A stretch of 64,000 bases of DNA, from the NCBI GenBank assembly GCA_020091685.1, contig CM034603.1, forward strand, positions 15,896,596 to 15,960,595, in the 5' to 3' direction. Made by a program: the position numbers and the translations under genes. The notes beneath the pieces are model-generated. The model was not told where the DNA came from. It worked only from the letters and a program-made list of their open reading frames with translations, and searched no databases. This DNA is from Lutjanus erythropterus. Taxonomy: Eukaryota > Chordata > Actinopteri > Lutjaniformes > Lutjanidae. Within the stretch, counting starts at the first letter, position 1. Each line of letters begins with the position of its first letter. Positions 23,350 to 36,168 of this stretch are shown here, piece after piece.

Positions 23350-23590
23350 AGAATGGTTCTTCAGAGTGATGCCATAGTAGAACCTTTTTTTACAATTTTT
23401 AATTCCACGCAAAACCCTTTACAAAGAGGTTCTTTAATGAACAATTTCTGCAGACAGTTTGTTAAAGAACCCCCAAAGGTGCCTCAAAGAAAAATCAAAA
23501 ATAGGTTCTTTGAGGAACTATTTTTATGAAAGTTCTTTGTGGGCCTTAACTGGTTTAGTGAAGAGCCTCTTTTAAATAGTTCTTCAGAAT
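23350..23590. mobile_element. foldback MITE rich in GGTTCTTT/AAAGAACC
   Basis: ATGGTTCTTCAGAG, AGAGGTTCTTTAATGAAC, TTAAAGAACCCCCAAAGGTG, AAATAGGTTCTTTGAGGAAC and TAGTTCTTCAGAAT recur in both orientations, as in a known class of teleost non-autonomous elements. An open frame at 23128-23529 (plus) crosses it and is not a gene. Confidence 0.55.
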
Positions 23591-24392
23591 TTTTTCAAAA
23601 TAAATGTGAGCTATTGGTCACTATCTTATGTTGATCTAAATTGGCACAATGGATTTAATTTATTCAAGGTGTGTTCAAATCCACCTTAGCCAGTGTGTGG
23701 AAGGATATCCTTTATCGCATGGGAACCCAAAGTCCCACATGTCTGTTGAGATTTACTAGGCTTTATAATTATAATAATAATTCCTTTTCCTTTATTTGTG
23801 AGATTAACTTTAAAGACATGCACATGCATGGTTGTTTAATATAAATGAAAGGTGTTTTGCCATTGTAGATGTGATGATTGTTGATTGAGATATGTGAGCA
23901 CATCTCGGTTAAACGCGAGACACACATACACACACGCACTCTTTTAACTTCAATATTTATACTTAATTGCTGACAGAAAATATATCCAAAGGACACTTTA
24001 CCAATCCACACTCCTGAGTGGGGAAAAGACTTACCATAAACGGAGGTGTTTTGTGACTGTGGAGATGCGTGTATGCACATGTATCTTGTGCATTCAGATC
24101 TATTGCGCCACAGGCTTTGCACTTGGATCAGGTTTTAGCCAGTTTAAGGCACAAGTGGTTTTCACTGCAACGCGCCAAGCACAAGATAGCAAACGCATCT
24201 GGCCACACCATCATTTTGCCTTCATTCTTAGACCTCCTGCCCATGGCTGCACAGACCAGGCATAAGTTCTTTTACTATCTTGCAGATGTGGCAAAAATGG
24301 CAATTGCGCTGCACTGTAAAATCTGATAAGTTGGGTGTACTCAAAAACAAAGCTAGCGACTTTTTGGACTATCATTGTTGTATCAGTCACAA

Positions 24393-24393
<1 letters not shown>

Positions 24394-24423
<30 letters not shown>
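24394..24423. repeat. (TG)15 microsatellite
   Basis: Uninterrupted dinucleotide run. The neighbouring 23600-25560 is otherwise non-coding AT-rich sequence with no identified element. Confidence 0.95.
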
Positions 24424-24424
<1 letters not shown>

Positions 24425-25599
24425 TAATGGATTCGTGTTGATGCATCAGTGTGTGTCAAGTATACTTGAATGGTAATGTGATATGTGTTTTCAGGCATGA
24501 CAGAGATTTCTTTGAAATGGCACTAAAACACTTGTCCAGACAGAGATTGCTTTTGCTGTTTTAAAATGAAAACATATTAGCGTGGATGTAGCCGTCCTCT
24601 CTGGGGATAGCTCCAACACACGCAGGACTTTGATTTCATTTTCTGCTTGAACTCGGCAGTATTTCCCCACTGTTTTCCCACGCGCCACACAAGGCATCAT
24701 CTAGGTAATGCTGTGGCTCTTCAGTGTTGACCTGCTGAAAGTGAGACCTGATCCCTGCTGTTTCCCACAGGATGTCAGTATTTGGCTGGGTGACATACTA
24801 ACATCATTTCAGCTGTAGCATCCTTCTTCCAATCCTATTGTATCCTCTTCATCCAGTCCAAATGCAGTGTTTGATATATCCATTGAAGTCCACCTGTGTC
24901 AGCAGTGTAATCACACCCTGTATAAGACCTTTTGCTGCAGATTCACTACAGGAGTTGTGCTATGTTTGAATTTAAGCTCAGAGAGCATTCGTGTGGGAAG
25001 ATGAAATATTCTTTGCACATGGGCATGCAAATTTCATTGAATTAAACCACCGACTGTGGCAAAATGTACACACACCTATGAAATTTCTATGCATATAAGT
25101 GGAGATTTATGTAACAGGCGGTACTGCAAAGGATTTATGGCTCTACAGCCGTTACAGCTGCGACAGCTTTACTGCTGATGCACAGTGAATGATATGCAGG
25201 TGTGAGCACTTCATTTAACATTTCTGTACAAGGTGTGTTTATGTGTTTCTATACTACGGATCTTAAGTCATATTCATCTTTTTTTTACTGCAGGATTCAG
25301 CAGGATAATATGATATTTTACCTAACCCATCCCCTGTGGTCTCACATCCCATCAGCGATGACCTCACCCTTGCCTCAGCCCCAGTGTATGATGGGATAGG
25401 GAGCAGTGCTCTGTGTCTGAGTGTGAGTAAGTCATTGCTAAGACATCCCGATGACTCATCCCAGTTGACACTATTCAAGATGAAAGTCAGACTTGCTGCT
25501 TGTCAGGATTTCACTAATAACCAGAGGGTGAAGAAAAGAAAAGAGTTTCAAGAAAGGAAAGAAAAAAACTAATTTTAATAATGAACAGAGCAGTTAGTT

Positions 25600-25840
25600 A
25601 TTTATTTATTAAAGAAGAGCAAAGAACAGCTTTTCTCCATGGAAAAGATGTTTTCAATCTTCTGCCGACCGGCTTCAGCAAGAGTTTGATCTGACTGGAT
25701 GAAGTTATCCCGTGTAAGACATTATAGAGAGACAGTTCATCCGGACACCTGCCAAGTGTTTTTTGAAAGTGCCTGCCCTCTTCCAAACAGTTTCTAAGGA
25801 CAACATAGTCTATGTCTATGTAACAAACCATCTGGCGTGT
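25600..25840 (+). pseudogene. relic of a RecQ-like helicase start in a dispersed element, copy 1
   Basis: Plus strand 25611-25691 reads KEEQRTAFLHGKDVF (residues 1-15) then NLLPTGFSKSLI and a stop at 25692. This matches the Q-motif/Walker A start of RecQ-family DNA helicases (normally ...LLPTGFGKS...), with Gly changed to Ser before the Walker lysine. Downstream there is no helicase but non-coding sequence (ACAGTTCATCCGG, CCAAGTGTTTTTTGAAA, CCAAACAGTTTCTAAGGA, TGTAACAAACC) also present behind the copy at 49388. The structure looks like a non-autonomous element that captured a helicase fragment. It is not functional. Confidence 0.6.
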
Positions 25841-26209
25841 CTGGCGCCAGTTGTGATCCCCAAAGTTATTTGATACATTTGCACTATAATTACTTTATAG
25901 TATCAGTTGCTTATTCCTCTGATTAAGATTTATTTCAAGAGTAAGCAACATACAATTAGAATATAAAGCTTCCATTCTTAATTATTTAAGTCCTCAAATG
26001 GAAATTGAGGAAATTGGAAATTGTGCCTCCATTGTACATCTATCCTCAGGCTGTCATCCTCCACACTCCATCATGAAAAATACTTCTATGTTTATGAGTT
26101 ATTATTTAAACAATTTATTCATTTAAGTAGGATAAATTAACCTGTAAAAATTTGAAAGTAGGCTACATACAAAAGAAAATCACGCACATTTAAAAATATT
26201 CATCATACA

Positions 26210-28640
26210 GTTGATTGAAACTAAGTCCCCGTCCCTCACTGGACCACTGGAGATAACCAATAATACTTGAGGATAATTGGGTGGCACTTAGGGTGGCCAG
26301 TAACACTTCGGGGGTGGCCAATGCCCAACATGCCCCCCCTTCCAGTAACGCATTCAACACATCAACTTGAGAAACTGACTGTTCACTTGCTGCTTAATAT
26401 ATCCATGTTTGTTCCATTGTAACAAGGTTATTAATGTTATTCACTTTACCTGTCAGTTGTTTTAATATCGTGGCTGATCAGTGTATATTGACGTGAGAAA
26501 TGACAAAGAAAAAAAGTGCAAAGAGGTATATTCTTTGCTAGAATATGTGTCTATATCCTACTAATGTCTCAACAAACCAACAAATGGCAGATTTGCTTTG
26601 ACAGTACTTTCACCACAACACGGATAGTGAGAGACAGACCAGGTCATTTCAATTAACTCCAGTTAGGTCTTGATATGTAACTCTACACACACAGAGAGAC
26701 AAACACACTGAAGTAGCTGAATTTCAATCTGCTGAACAACATTCATCATCACACAGGTAACCCTCCCCCACCCCCAGCCTCACCCTATCATCATCCCCAG
26801 ATCAGCAGGAACCATCTACTCTCCACTCCTCACTGTTTTGACACTAATTGCACTTTGTCGAGATCAAACTGCCTCGCGGTGTTTCCTCTGCTCACCCCCA
26901 AATTCACTCTGACACTTGACAGTCACTGAAAGGGGCTTCATATCTCACACATCAGACAGGTATCGAGTACGATGTGATAAAAGCCAAATTTAATATTCAA
27001 ACCTCCTTTTTTTTTACAGGCTGCCATCCTCAACCTCCTCTGCTCTTCTCAACTTCAGAATCACTCTTTAATCTGCCAGATCTTATTCAAAGTGGGTAAG
27101 AAGGAATGACACTGTCTGCACTGTCTGATGTACTCTGACTTTTGTGGTGTGTTGTGGGTGATTACTGATGAAGATTTCCTCTCTGAAAAACCAGTCTGGA
27201 ACCAGGTTATTCAATATATCAATCATAAATATATGTTCCCTTTCATCATTAAAAAAAACAGATTTTTAGATTTTTCTGCTTAGATGTTTTTGGCATTAAT
27301 CATTGTGAAAGAAGCATCATTTGAAAGAACATCCCAGTATGATGAATTCAGAAAATTTATGATTAACTACAATGTTCACTGTCAGATCTGTGGGTGACTG
27401 TGTCCAGTATCAAATGTCGCTTATTATATATTTTTTCTTTCCAACATAGCCAGCATAGTCATAGAAAAAACTACTAAAAAATACTTGAAATGTTTCATCC
27501 TCAATTTTTATCCTGTGTGATTTTCTCTGTTTAACTACAGTTATATATGAATGAAGTCAAGTTGCAAACAAAATCTGAGGACCTTCAACTAATGGCTGGT
27601 TATAAAGTGTGAATGAAAATGTTCAAATGTGGTATTTTTTTTTTATATGCACTGGCTATAAATACAAAAATAATATGCAGTAAATAATAATATTAGTATG
27701 ATGGTTAAAGCTACTACTTTTATCCCCTCTGGACCACAAATGACCACAAAAATCAAAATAAAAACCTCTTCCTGCCTTGGACTGGTTTTCATCTTACCTT
27801 CCTGATAGCAGTTTTTCTTTTAGACCATTAAACCTTTAGAGCCTTTCATGGTCAAACACCCCAGTATTAAGGCTGGGTGATTAATCAAATTTCAATTTCA
27901 GTTATGAATTTGGCTCCCCACTGATCTGGTGGCAGGCTTTAAGAATAACTATAGACAATAGTCTCATGGATTGTTTTGTTAAATTTTGTATGTCACATAG
28001 AAGCATCAGTAATAAGTTAATATATTAATAATTACTTAATAAATAAATCGAGACTGTTTTATAACCAGTTTAAAACTCCTTGTAGTGGATTTAAAAAAAC
28101 AAATTTGAAGTTGAGACAGCGGAGAGCGATGCGTTACTTCTGGCATCTTTAACCAGTTTGGTGGAATGCCTCTGTGTTTTCAGTGTTTTCAGTCCAGCGG
28201 TGAAGCGCTCTCAAATGTGTGTTTATCATTAATATCAGCAGTGAGGACTATGCTTCACAATACATGTAGATCCTGCAGGTAGAGTACTTCAAATCTCCTT
28301 GTTCCTCTGATGTGAACTTAATGTGCTTTAGAGAGGCTACAGGGAGAAGAGAGGAGAGTTTAATATCATGAAAAGTGCAGTCTAGATCTGCTCTAAATAA
28401 AAAGTGCCCTGAGATGGCTTCTGTTATGATTTACCGCTATTGACTTCTTTCTGTAAAATATTTGCTTTTAAAGAAATAAAATAATTACCACTACAAGTTA
28501 ATAAAAAATACCAGCATAACAATCCACTCATAAAATGGACTTAAAAGATGAAACCAATAGAAGAAAAAGGACTAAACAAAAAATGCTGGTGCTTCAGTCA
28601 GACAGGCTTTTGTTCATCAAATTGTAGAAGGAGGATTCAG
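26210..28640. other. intergenic stretch without a gene
   Basis: AT-rich sequence with no supported coding region. A GGCTGGGTGATTAATCAAAT start near 27871 followed by ATTTCAATTTCAGTTATGAA resembles the end of another teleost short DNA element (GGCTGGGCGATTAATCGAAT type). A C-rich tract lies at about 26762-26790. Confidence 0.5.
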
Positions 28641-28769
28641 TCAATAAGATTGCATAAACACTAAAATAACGATTCAGTACAACAGCTTTACTGTACTTTA
28701 CTCAGATGAGACATCTTTCCATTAGGTGCACAAAGAATGAATGAACCAAACCCACAGCACTTATCTGTG

Positions 28770-29020
28770 CTGTGACTGTGGTTAAGATCATGTTCATCTC
28801 AGACAGTCTTGAATGGCTTTGGTCTCTGTGGTCATGTATTTGCGTAGAGATGTATTTGTTTATCCTGTCTGTGAACGTAGTGCCCTGTATATTCATGTAT
28901 TTATATGACTGGCTCTTGGCTTCAAATACTGCTTTTAGTTTTGCTGCACCTGACTCCTGGAATAAAATACAGCACCTCCTTAAAATCAATACACAATACA
29001 CTACCTTTTGGATATTTTAG
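28770..29020 (+). pseudogene. possible LINE ORF2 3'-end relic
   Basis: The plus-strand frame 28772-29017 ends in SNTAFSFAAPDSWNKIQHLL, resembling the motif near the C-terminus of fish non-LTR retrotransposon ORF2 proteins (FSFSAP.xWN.LQ...LKL). The upstream part of the frame is not recognisable, and no reverse transcriptase motif is left. A common LINE 3' tail follows about 100 bp downstream (29119), which supports a retroelement origin but may belong to a separate insertion. Confidence 0.4.
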
Positions 29021-29118
29021 AAACCCGATCTTAAACCTCTCAATCTGTGCTTATGATTGTTTTATATAACTGTATTTTTAAATATTTTAATTTATTTATC
29101 AAATGATCTATCTCATCA

Positions 29119-29250
29119 GCCCTGTGATGAACTGGTGACTTGTCCAGGGTGAACCCCGCCTCTCGCCCAGTGTCAGCTGGGATATAGGCTCCAGTCCCCC
29201 GTGACCCTTCGGGAATAAGCAGTTACAGAAAATGAATGAATGAATGAATA
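29119..29250 (+). mobile_element. teleost LINE 3' tail, copy 1
   Basis: GCCCTGTGATGAACTGGTGA, TTGTCCAGGGTGAACCCCGC, TCTCGCCCAGTGTCAGCTGG and GATATAGGCTCCAG end in GAATAAGCAGTTACAGAAA and (GAAT)n. This is a very common 3' terminus of fish LINE/SINE elements. The second copy is at 48570-48698. Confidence 0.75.
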
Positions 29251-29254
29251 AAAT

Positions 29255-30360
29255 GATCTATCTGAGTTTTTCCCACAGTTTTTTTTTCTGGGGACCCACT
29301 TTTTAAAAACAACAAACCACTGCGACCCAATTCATAAAACAGGCCTCATCTATAAATCGTGTGAAGAGTTAATTTGTGCATGAATTAACGTCCCTGACCA
29401 TTTTCACTGCCACTTTTGCATCACTTTATATTATCTTGAGGGATGCTATTGAAAATATACACACTAAATGTTTTATAAAAGAGAAATAAACGCATTTAGG
29501 CTGAGTTAACAGGTCATTTCATTGTTTTAATTTCCTCTTAAAACAACATAGAACATTTATGCCCACTAAATAAATGAGACAAAATAAATGAATAAGCAGA
29601 AATCAGAAATACTTTATTGATCCCAGGAGGGAAATTGTTAGTGTTAGAAAGAAATATAGACTGTAGAATTAAGATAGAAATATTATGTAGAGATAAAACT
29701 TTAAGAAATAAAAATAAAATACTAAAAAAAAAGTGCATTGTACATTAAACTATATACATCAATAGAAAAAAATAAAACTAAGAGGTGTAAAAATATGTAA
29801 ACATATAGATTTGTATCTAAGTGATGTACAACAATATATACAGCTCAATAATCTCTCAAGGATAAAAGTTGTACAAATATATAGTATGGGATTATCTATA
29901 CACTTAAATGTGGGCTCTGAATTTACAAAGTGGACCACCATGTGTTGCATGTGTGACATTATATGCAAGCCTTTTCACATGTAATCTGGAATTGAATCTG
30001 TCCGTTTGGTTTGCCACATTCAAATGACAAACAACACACAGTAAAACTGAAAGAAGTTGGACTATTAGACTATTTCATTTCATTTAAAGTAAATGACTAT
30101 AATAAAAATGTAAAATATGATAAATTACACACTTCTTGCAAACACACTTTTGCTCAAACAAAACAAAAGCTGAGTTCAAGTAAAACAAAGAACGTACTGT
30201 AATTTTTTACATGCATGATATGGTGTTTTTGTTCTCAGGTATTCTATCCCTCTGTCTTCCTCTCTGTCTTGCTTTTGTCTCATAAAAACACCCAGCAGGT
30301 CTTCTCCAGCTACAGTCTTGATCCACATGTAAACAACACTACAAGAACGACCTCTTTAAT
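29255..30360. other. decayed repeats: hAT-like start and LINE/SINE tail
   Basis: TTTTTCCCACAGTTTTTTTT with CTGGGGACCCACTTTTTAAA (29268-29310) resembles the start of a hAT-like element. The reverse form AAAAGTCTGGGAAACACTG appears at 61961-61979. ATACTTTATTGATCCCAGGA with GGGAAATTG (29608-29637) is a typical fish retroelement tail. The remainder is AT-rich with no gene. Confidence 0.45.
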
Positions 30361-30369
30361 GGATAATTG

Positions 30370-30665
30370 ACCCACAACAAGGCCAGCCACTCATCTGTGT
30401 GCCTGCAGGACGTCTCCTCCTGCCCCCCTCCGCCTACCTTGCCAGGAGCGCTGGCAACACCTAGAACAGGGGAAGTGCATAAAAGATTAAATTATGAATG
30501 GATATCCAGCGAGGCAGAAGGAAATGGTTGTGATAATAGCATGACAGCATATTTAATTTGCAGATAATTGCACTTTGGGGGCTTTTAAGGGGCTCGACTC
30601 ACACTGGCATTTTTAATGAAATGGGCAAATCATGGCTGTTGTCACCTTCCAGTCTCAAAAGAAGA
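30370..30665. other. candidate conserved non-coding element
   Basis: Repeat-free sequence with dense A/T-rich factor-type motifs (AAATTATGAATGGATATCC, GTGATAATAGCATGACAGCA, TTTAATTTGCAGATAATTGC, GGCATTTTTAATGAAATGGG). The 66-codon frame at 30367-30567 is not recognisable as protein. It lies 20 kb upstream of zeb1; only alignment to other fish could show constraint. Confidence 0.25.
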
Positions 30666-33600
30666 AGGTAGATTAAAAAGAGCAACAACATAAAAGAAAA
30701 GTGACTGAATGGACTGTGTCAGCCATTTTAATGATTCAGATTGTCATGTGAAAATGGAAACCAAGCCTTTGCACTGCCACCGTCACACGAGAGCAGTCTG
30801 ACTTCAGCATTAGGAGAGGTGTGTTTTATTATTTTCATTTGCTAAATTTGTATTTTTTCACAAAACCACTTTGTTTTTTGCAGGAACCGTTAATGCACGT
30901 GTATCAGCAGATTTGGGGTCACAGATAAAAAAGCTCCCCTGACATATGTACGCAAGCAGAAATCTTTTATCTTGTCGCACAAACACAACTCCACAGTTAC
31001 CACAGTTACACCTTTTTGAGTCTGGCAGCCTGTCAATCTGTCCTACATACTGTGCTCTACATCCAACAATTTACATCTCGCATTTTTGCTATAATTGCCT
31101 CAGTGAATGTGTTGAAAATCTGATCCTCTTCAGCAGAGCAGTTTGCCCAGATGCCATGGAGTGGTAGATGTTTAAATTTCCAGTTTTCTGAGCACTTATT
31201 TAATGACTCATAAGCATTATGATGCCTTTTCGCTCATATATAAAAAGAGACGACTCCTCTTCAATAAACATTGTAATGGATGTGTTGGAAAAGTTATTTA
31301 AGCATCTGTGGAAGCAGGTGATGAACATGTGTTAAATGGTTAATGGTTAATGGTTCTCTAAAATAACCTTCTCTCTACAAAGATATTGATTAATGAATCT
31401 GAAAATTTTCTGCTAACACAAACTTGTGTGCGGTTCTTCAGAGGGAATCCTCTACACAATGTAACAACTAAAATCTGAGCAAGTCTTAAAGTCCTCAAAG
31501 GTTCATCCTTCAACAATTACATGTTTTTCTTCCCCTAAAACTACATGTTCCAAACTTCTATTCATATGCATCTGTTTTGCATTTGCGATTTATGTTCACT
31601 GGCAACAGCATAGAGAAGAGCGAGATGTTCCTGCAGCGTACTTCATGGGAAAGTATGAGGTCTGGGAGGTGTACAAAACATTTGACTCTGGATCTCTTGA
31701 CTTCTGTTTCTGACAGTTTTGAACATTTTCCACTTACTGTAGTATAGACCTATTCAACTGTGAACCCACTGGCCTGAATCTGGCCTTTAACAACCTCAAT
31801 CCAGCCCTTTGATTATTATAAATCTGATACAAAAGTGTATCATTGTGATTTTATTTAAACAACCTGCTAAGATTTCAGGTTTATGTGGGTTTACATTGTT
31901 TAGAAGATCATCATTTCCTGAGTCATGTCATCAGCCCATTCACTGGTTTGGTGTGTTTGTTCTGAGCACAGAAACTTGTAAGAAAATTGTAACATTGTGT
32001 TTATTAAACCAACAAGCTACTTCTAATTTAGGATTAAAAAGATGATTTTTTCTTTTACTTTTGAACATAACGTTTCTTTTTCAATAATGTCAACTAATAA
32101 AGTGGAGAAAAACAAAAAGGTGTATTGTTAGACATGGGAAATGTAAACATCCAGCACCTTGGCATCTTTTTTCAAATCCGGCCCTTCTAAAAAAAAAAAA
32201 AGTAATTCAGTAGGCCTGCTGTAGTATTTTTCTCTTTTTAAAAAAAAAAAAACTAATCATGCTTCCCTCAGCACATATTTTTCTAATGCAAAACAGTTTT
32301 ACATAATTCTCAAAAAAAGATTGCATGAGTTACATACAATGTGATGAGCCTCCTTTATTCACATATGTAGTATATATTTCACGTTCATGGTGCTTTTTCC
32401 CTTGTATCAGGAATGAACTAAACATGAGTGCCAGTATTGTGTAATAAAACATGTAGTTAACTCAGGTATGTCAGGCTAATGTCTTAAAGTGACAAAATAA
32501 AAAAAAAGACATGTTTTTCATCTGGCCTGTAGTGTATCTATCCATCTAGACTGTTTTAGTGTGAGTTGCCTTTCTGCTGTAGAAAGAAAATAGTTCCTAC
32601 ACGAAATTCTTCATCACATGGTTTGTGGATTAACTTGAGTAACTGGGTCATGATTTCCGGAGAGAAATATTTTTCAGATGTATTGTTTTAGATCTTTTAG
32701 CACAACAAGCACAGCAACATTTAGTTTGGCTATATTGTAGAGAAGGGAGACATATCTCCAAACGGAGAGCATGCAATGTTCTGATACAGCTCTAGACAGA
32801 TTTATATAAATTTAATTTAGTCTATTATTAAATTAGTTTAGTAAAAGTTTAACCAATTAAATAAGAAAAGTGACAGTCATGTGTGTGTGCATGTTTGTGT
32901 GTGTGTGTACAGGACCAACAGAGCTTGAGTTGTCTGCAGATAATCTTGCATACTACAAGACTCATCAGCTCAGTATTTTTGATTCACATTTATGACTGTA
33001 TGCTAAAACACCTCTTGTAGTCGTGGTAATTCTGTAATTTCTGCAATTTCTGCAAAACCTTGAAAAACCTATGTAACCTATACATAACCTGCACTGACTG
33101 TCTGTTACAGTTACTGAGAAAAATGTAATTAAATTACAGTTACTAAATAAAATATTGCTGATTACAAAGGGGTGCATATGGATATTCTTTGTGAGTTTCC
33201 TGTCGAAGATCTGCACTTACTGAGTGACTTCTTCTAGTTTATGAAGTGCTCTTACAAACAGTTTGATTGCATTGGGCAGTTTACTTCACTTGTTTCTATT
33301 AAAAATAAAATACTCCATATTGGTGCGATGATTTGTTTTAACCTGTCGGAGGCTCTTTACAGAGCAGAGCCACTAATCGCTGCTCATCCTTGTGTTTGAT
33401 TTAGAAAACAGAGTCATCAATAAAGAATGTAGTGACTGACGTGAGGGACGATTTTATCCATGTTTTTTTTTTTACCTAAACCCATGGGATACTTTCAAAT
33501 ATCATCAGCTGTACTTAGTAATATAATACATAACAGTAGTGCAACACTGTGTGCCCTGAAAATAGATGTAACATAATATTTCTGCAAGACCTCATTCAAG

Positions 33601-33670
33601 GATGAAATCCAACACTTCTTCTGCATCAACTGACAACAGCAGACATTTGTGATCTCTTCTACCTCGAAGC
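30666..33670. other. intergenic stretch, one decayed element
   Basis: No gene seen. At about 31738-32190, CAACTGTGAACCCACTGGCC, GAATCTGGCC and the final TCAAATCCGGCCCTTC resemble a fish element with GGCC-rich ends enclosing AT-rich filler. The poly-A and poly-T tracts at 32190-32255 and the remaining sequence are non-coding. Confidence 0.4.
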
Positions 33671-33679
33671 TTCTGGCTG

Positions 33680-33900
33680 CTGGTCAGCTGAACGCTGCGA
33701 TTCACGTGAACACGGAAGTGGTAAAAAGGTAATCTGTGTCTCAGGAACAAGTGAGCACACTCGACGGCTCACAAGAGTCGAAACGAATTGAGGCTGAAGA
33801 TTCCCATTTTACCGATTAATGAGGTAATTCATGTAAATGGTTTGGTTTCTCATTAGCATTCTGTAATGAGGTGAGCAACCTGCTTCACTCACTCCTCTTT
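33680..33900. other. candidate conserved non-coding element
   Basis: Repeat-free sequence with CGATTAATGAGGTAATTC, CTCATTAGCATTCTGTAATG (homeodomain-type TAAT cores) and GATTCACGTGAAC (an E-box CACGTG). No coding frame. Texture-based call only. Confidence 0.2.
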
Positions 33901-34741
33901 CTCTTCTTCATCCTCTGCATCAACGTGCTACACTGGAATTTACAGGCAAATTAATACAAAGAGACAGCCGTGACCTCCTGAAGAAGGATGTTGTGCTGAG
34001 TGTGTGTGTGTGCGTGTGTGTGTGTGGTGCTTACCAGCTGTTCCATTCAGCCATCTGTGGTGTCAGATGTTTGTAAGGATGCTGGAAGATTCTCAGCCTG
34101 GTGTGATGAGCATGATTGCACATTTTGAGCATTATGTGACACACATACATGCATATATACACACATGCGTATGCACACTTTTTTAAACATATCTTTCTCT
34201 GTGTCTTGAAGTCAGTTCAGCTAAATTCAGTTGAGTGTAATTCAACTCAGCTCAGTTCAGTTGGTGCTTTCTGGGTGTGAAATTACATAACTGCCACAGC
34301 CGAGGGTGGCATAATTAATTACTACAGGATGATAACAATTAAAACAAATCAGTAACATTATGTGTCAGTCTGTATTGTTACAAATCTGAATCATTTGCAT
34401 GAAGAATATCTTAAATAATGTAAAATATACAGTAGGGAAACCTATGTTTTCTGTAGATTACATAACAAAGTGAGCCATTTTTAGAAGCTAATTCTGGTTT
34501 ATCATCACTTTGCATTTATTTTAATAGCTTTGGTCACCATTTCCATCAGTTATGAAAGCACTGCAATCACTTAATTGTAGTTTTTAGTAAAAGAACAAAT
34601 GCTGCAACACAGTTAAATAGGGAAAGAAACACATGCAGTCGGACGATAGGAATGATGTTTAAAAACTATGGAAATAAGATCCATCTCTATTTAAATCTTT
34701 TTCATTTATACTTTTGTCTCCCCCTTCTTGCAATGAGAGTA

Positions 34742-34744
<3 letters not shown>

Positions 34745-34784
<40 letters not shown>
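34745..34784. repeat. (AC)20 microsatellite
   Basis: Uninterrupted dinucleotide run. The flanking 33900-36140 is non-coding. A GT run also lies at about 34001-34026. Confidence 0.95.
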
Positions 34785-34786
<2 letters not shown>

Positions 34787-36144
34787 TTTGCATGTACTAA
34801 TGACGTATGCACCCACCATACTAAAAGTTTATGTCTACTTCATCGCCATGGTTGTGCCCTTCCCTTCAGCTTTTGCAAACCAATCACATCGCAGATGTAA
34901 AAGAGGTCACTATGTTGCCACAGACCTGAGAGCTGAAATGCCTGGTATAATGCAAAAAACAGAGATTTACCGGCAGTGTTGTGATTGTTTGACATTATGA
35001 TCTGAGTTTTATGAGTCTGGTGCAGTGCACCTTAAATGTCTGATGTATGACTTTTCAAATCTGGAATGGTGACGCTCTTCTTTCAGCCATCGAATAAAAC
35101 CCATCTCATCCTAAATAAACGGCTGGCCGAGACAGATCCAGGACGGGTGGAAAACTGTCTGAACAGGAAGAAGGACAGATATATTTGCCAGAGCAAATGA
35201 ATTATGGGCTTGCAGATTCATCTGGCTCCCTGGCTAATACCCCTTTTCCATACACATGTGCTGGCCTGGTAAAACAAGGAACAAACACTTCATTTCCTAT
35301 AAATGCTTCACAATAATAGTTGCGTGTTATTTTGTTACTCAAAAGCTTTTATTATGAAGTAGCTAAATGAGGAAATGTTGGGTCTTCATCAGCAGTAATT
35401 TAACATGACTCATATATAGCTGGTAGTGAACATCAGTACAATAATGCATCCACGCACAAACACACACATTTGCTACCCCTGAATAAGGCCAGGCACTGCT
35501 TGGACCACCCCAATCGAAAAAGTGAGGAAATGTCCCTGATGGAAGTGTAAATCAGCATGGAGTGATCTGACATGGCATGGCCAAAAGTGACAATGGAAAA
35601 GCCCCATAAGTCTCTTGTGCATTGATGCAGCCTTCCCCACAGGTGCTGCATGTGATGTCACACGTGTGCACCTCTCCAGTTTTCCCCTGCAGACAGGTCA
35701 TGTCTTTAGTCTTTTTATTTATGACATTTTCAGCTGAATTAACCGTCATGATTGAACAACCTGTGGAAAAGTAATGTTCCGACCTCCAGCTGCTTCAGTG
35801 ACTGGACGACAGAAGATTATGTTTTACTGGCATGAACGTGAAGCAGCCAGGATAAACACAGGTAAAAAAAAAATCAAATGTGTGTTGCCTCTCAGTTGGA
35901 CATCTCGTGTTGTCAAAAACGAGTCCATAAAGCAAGCTGTTTCCCTTCAGCTGATCGCCCAGATGATCACAGCGAATGCCAGGGTGCTGTAAAGAATTAC
36001 AGAGCCGATGCCTGAACAGAACAGCCGAGCAGAGAGCCGGTGAGATCCTTCCATGTACCTGTCAGCCTAAAATGATGGCTGACTTCCTGTGGGCTGGAGA
36101 AACACTAATAGTCTCCAGCTGGACGGAGAGATGAAATCTTCACC

Positions 36145-36168
36145 GTGTGTGTGTGTGTGTGTGTGTGT
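36145..36168. repeat. (GT)12 microsatellite
   Basis: Uninterrupted dinucleotide run in non-coding sequence. 36170-42100 holds no gene I can support. The 154-codon frame at 39029-39493 is the longest there but lacks any recognisable domain, splice context or neighbour. Confidence 0.9.

Noticed and set aside
23128..23529. 133-codon plus-strand frame
   Set aside because: Extends through a foldback MITE; no domain.
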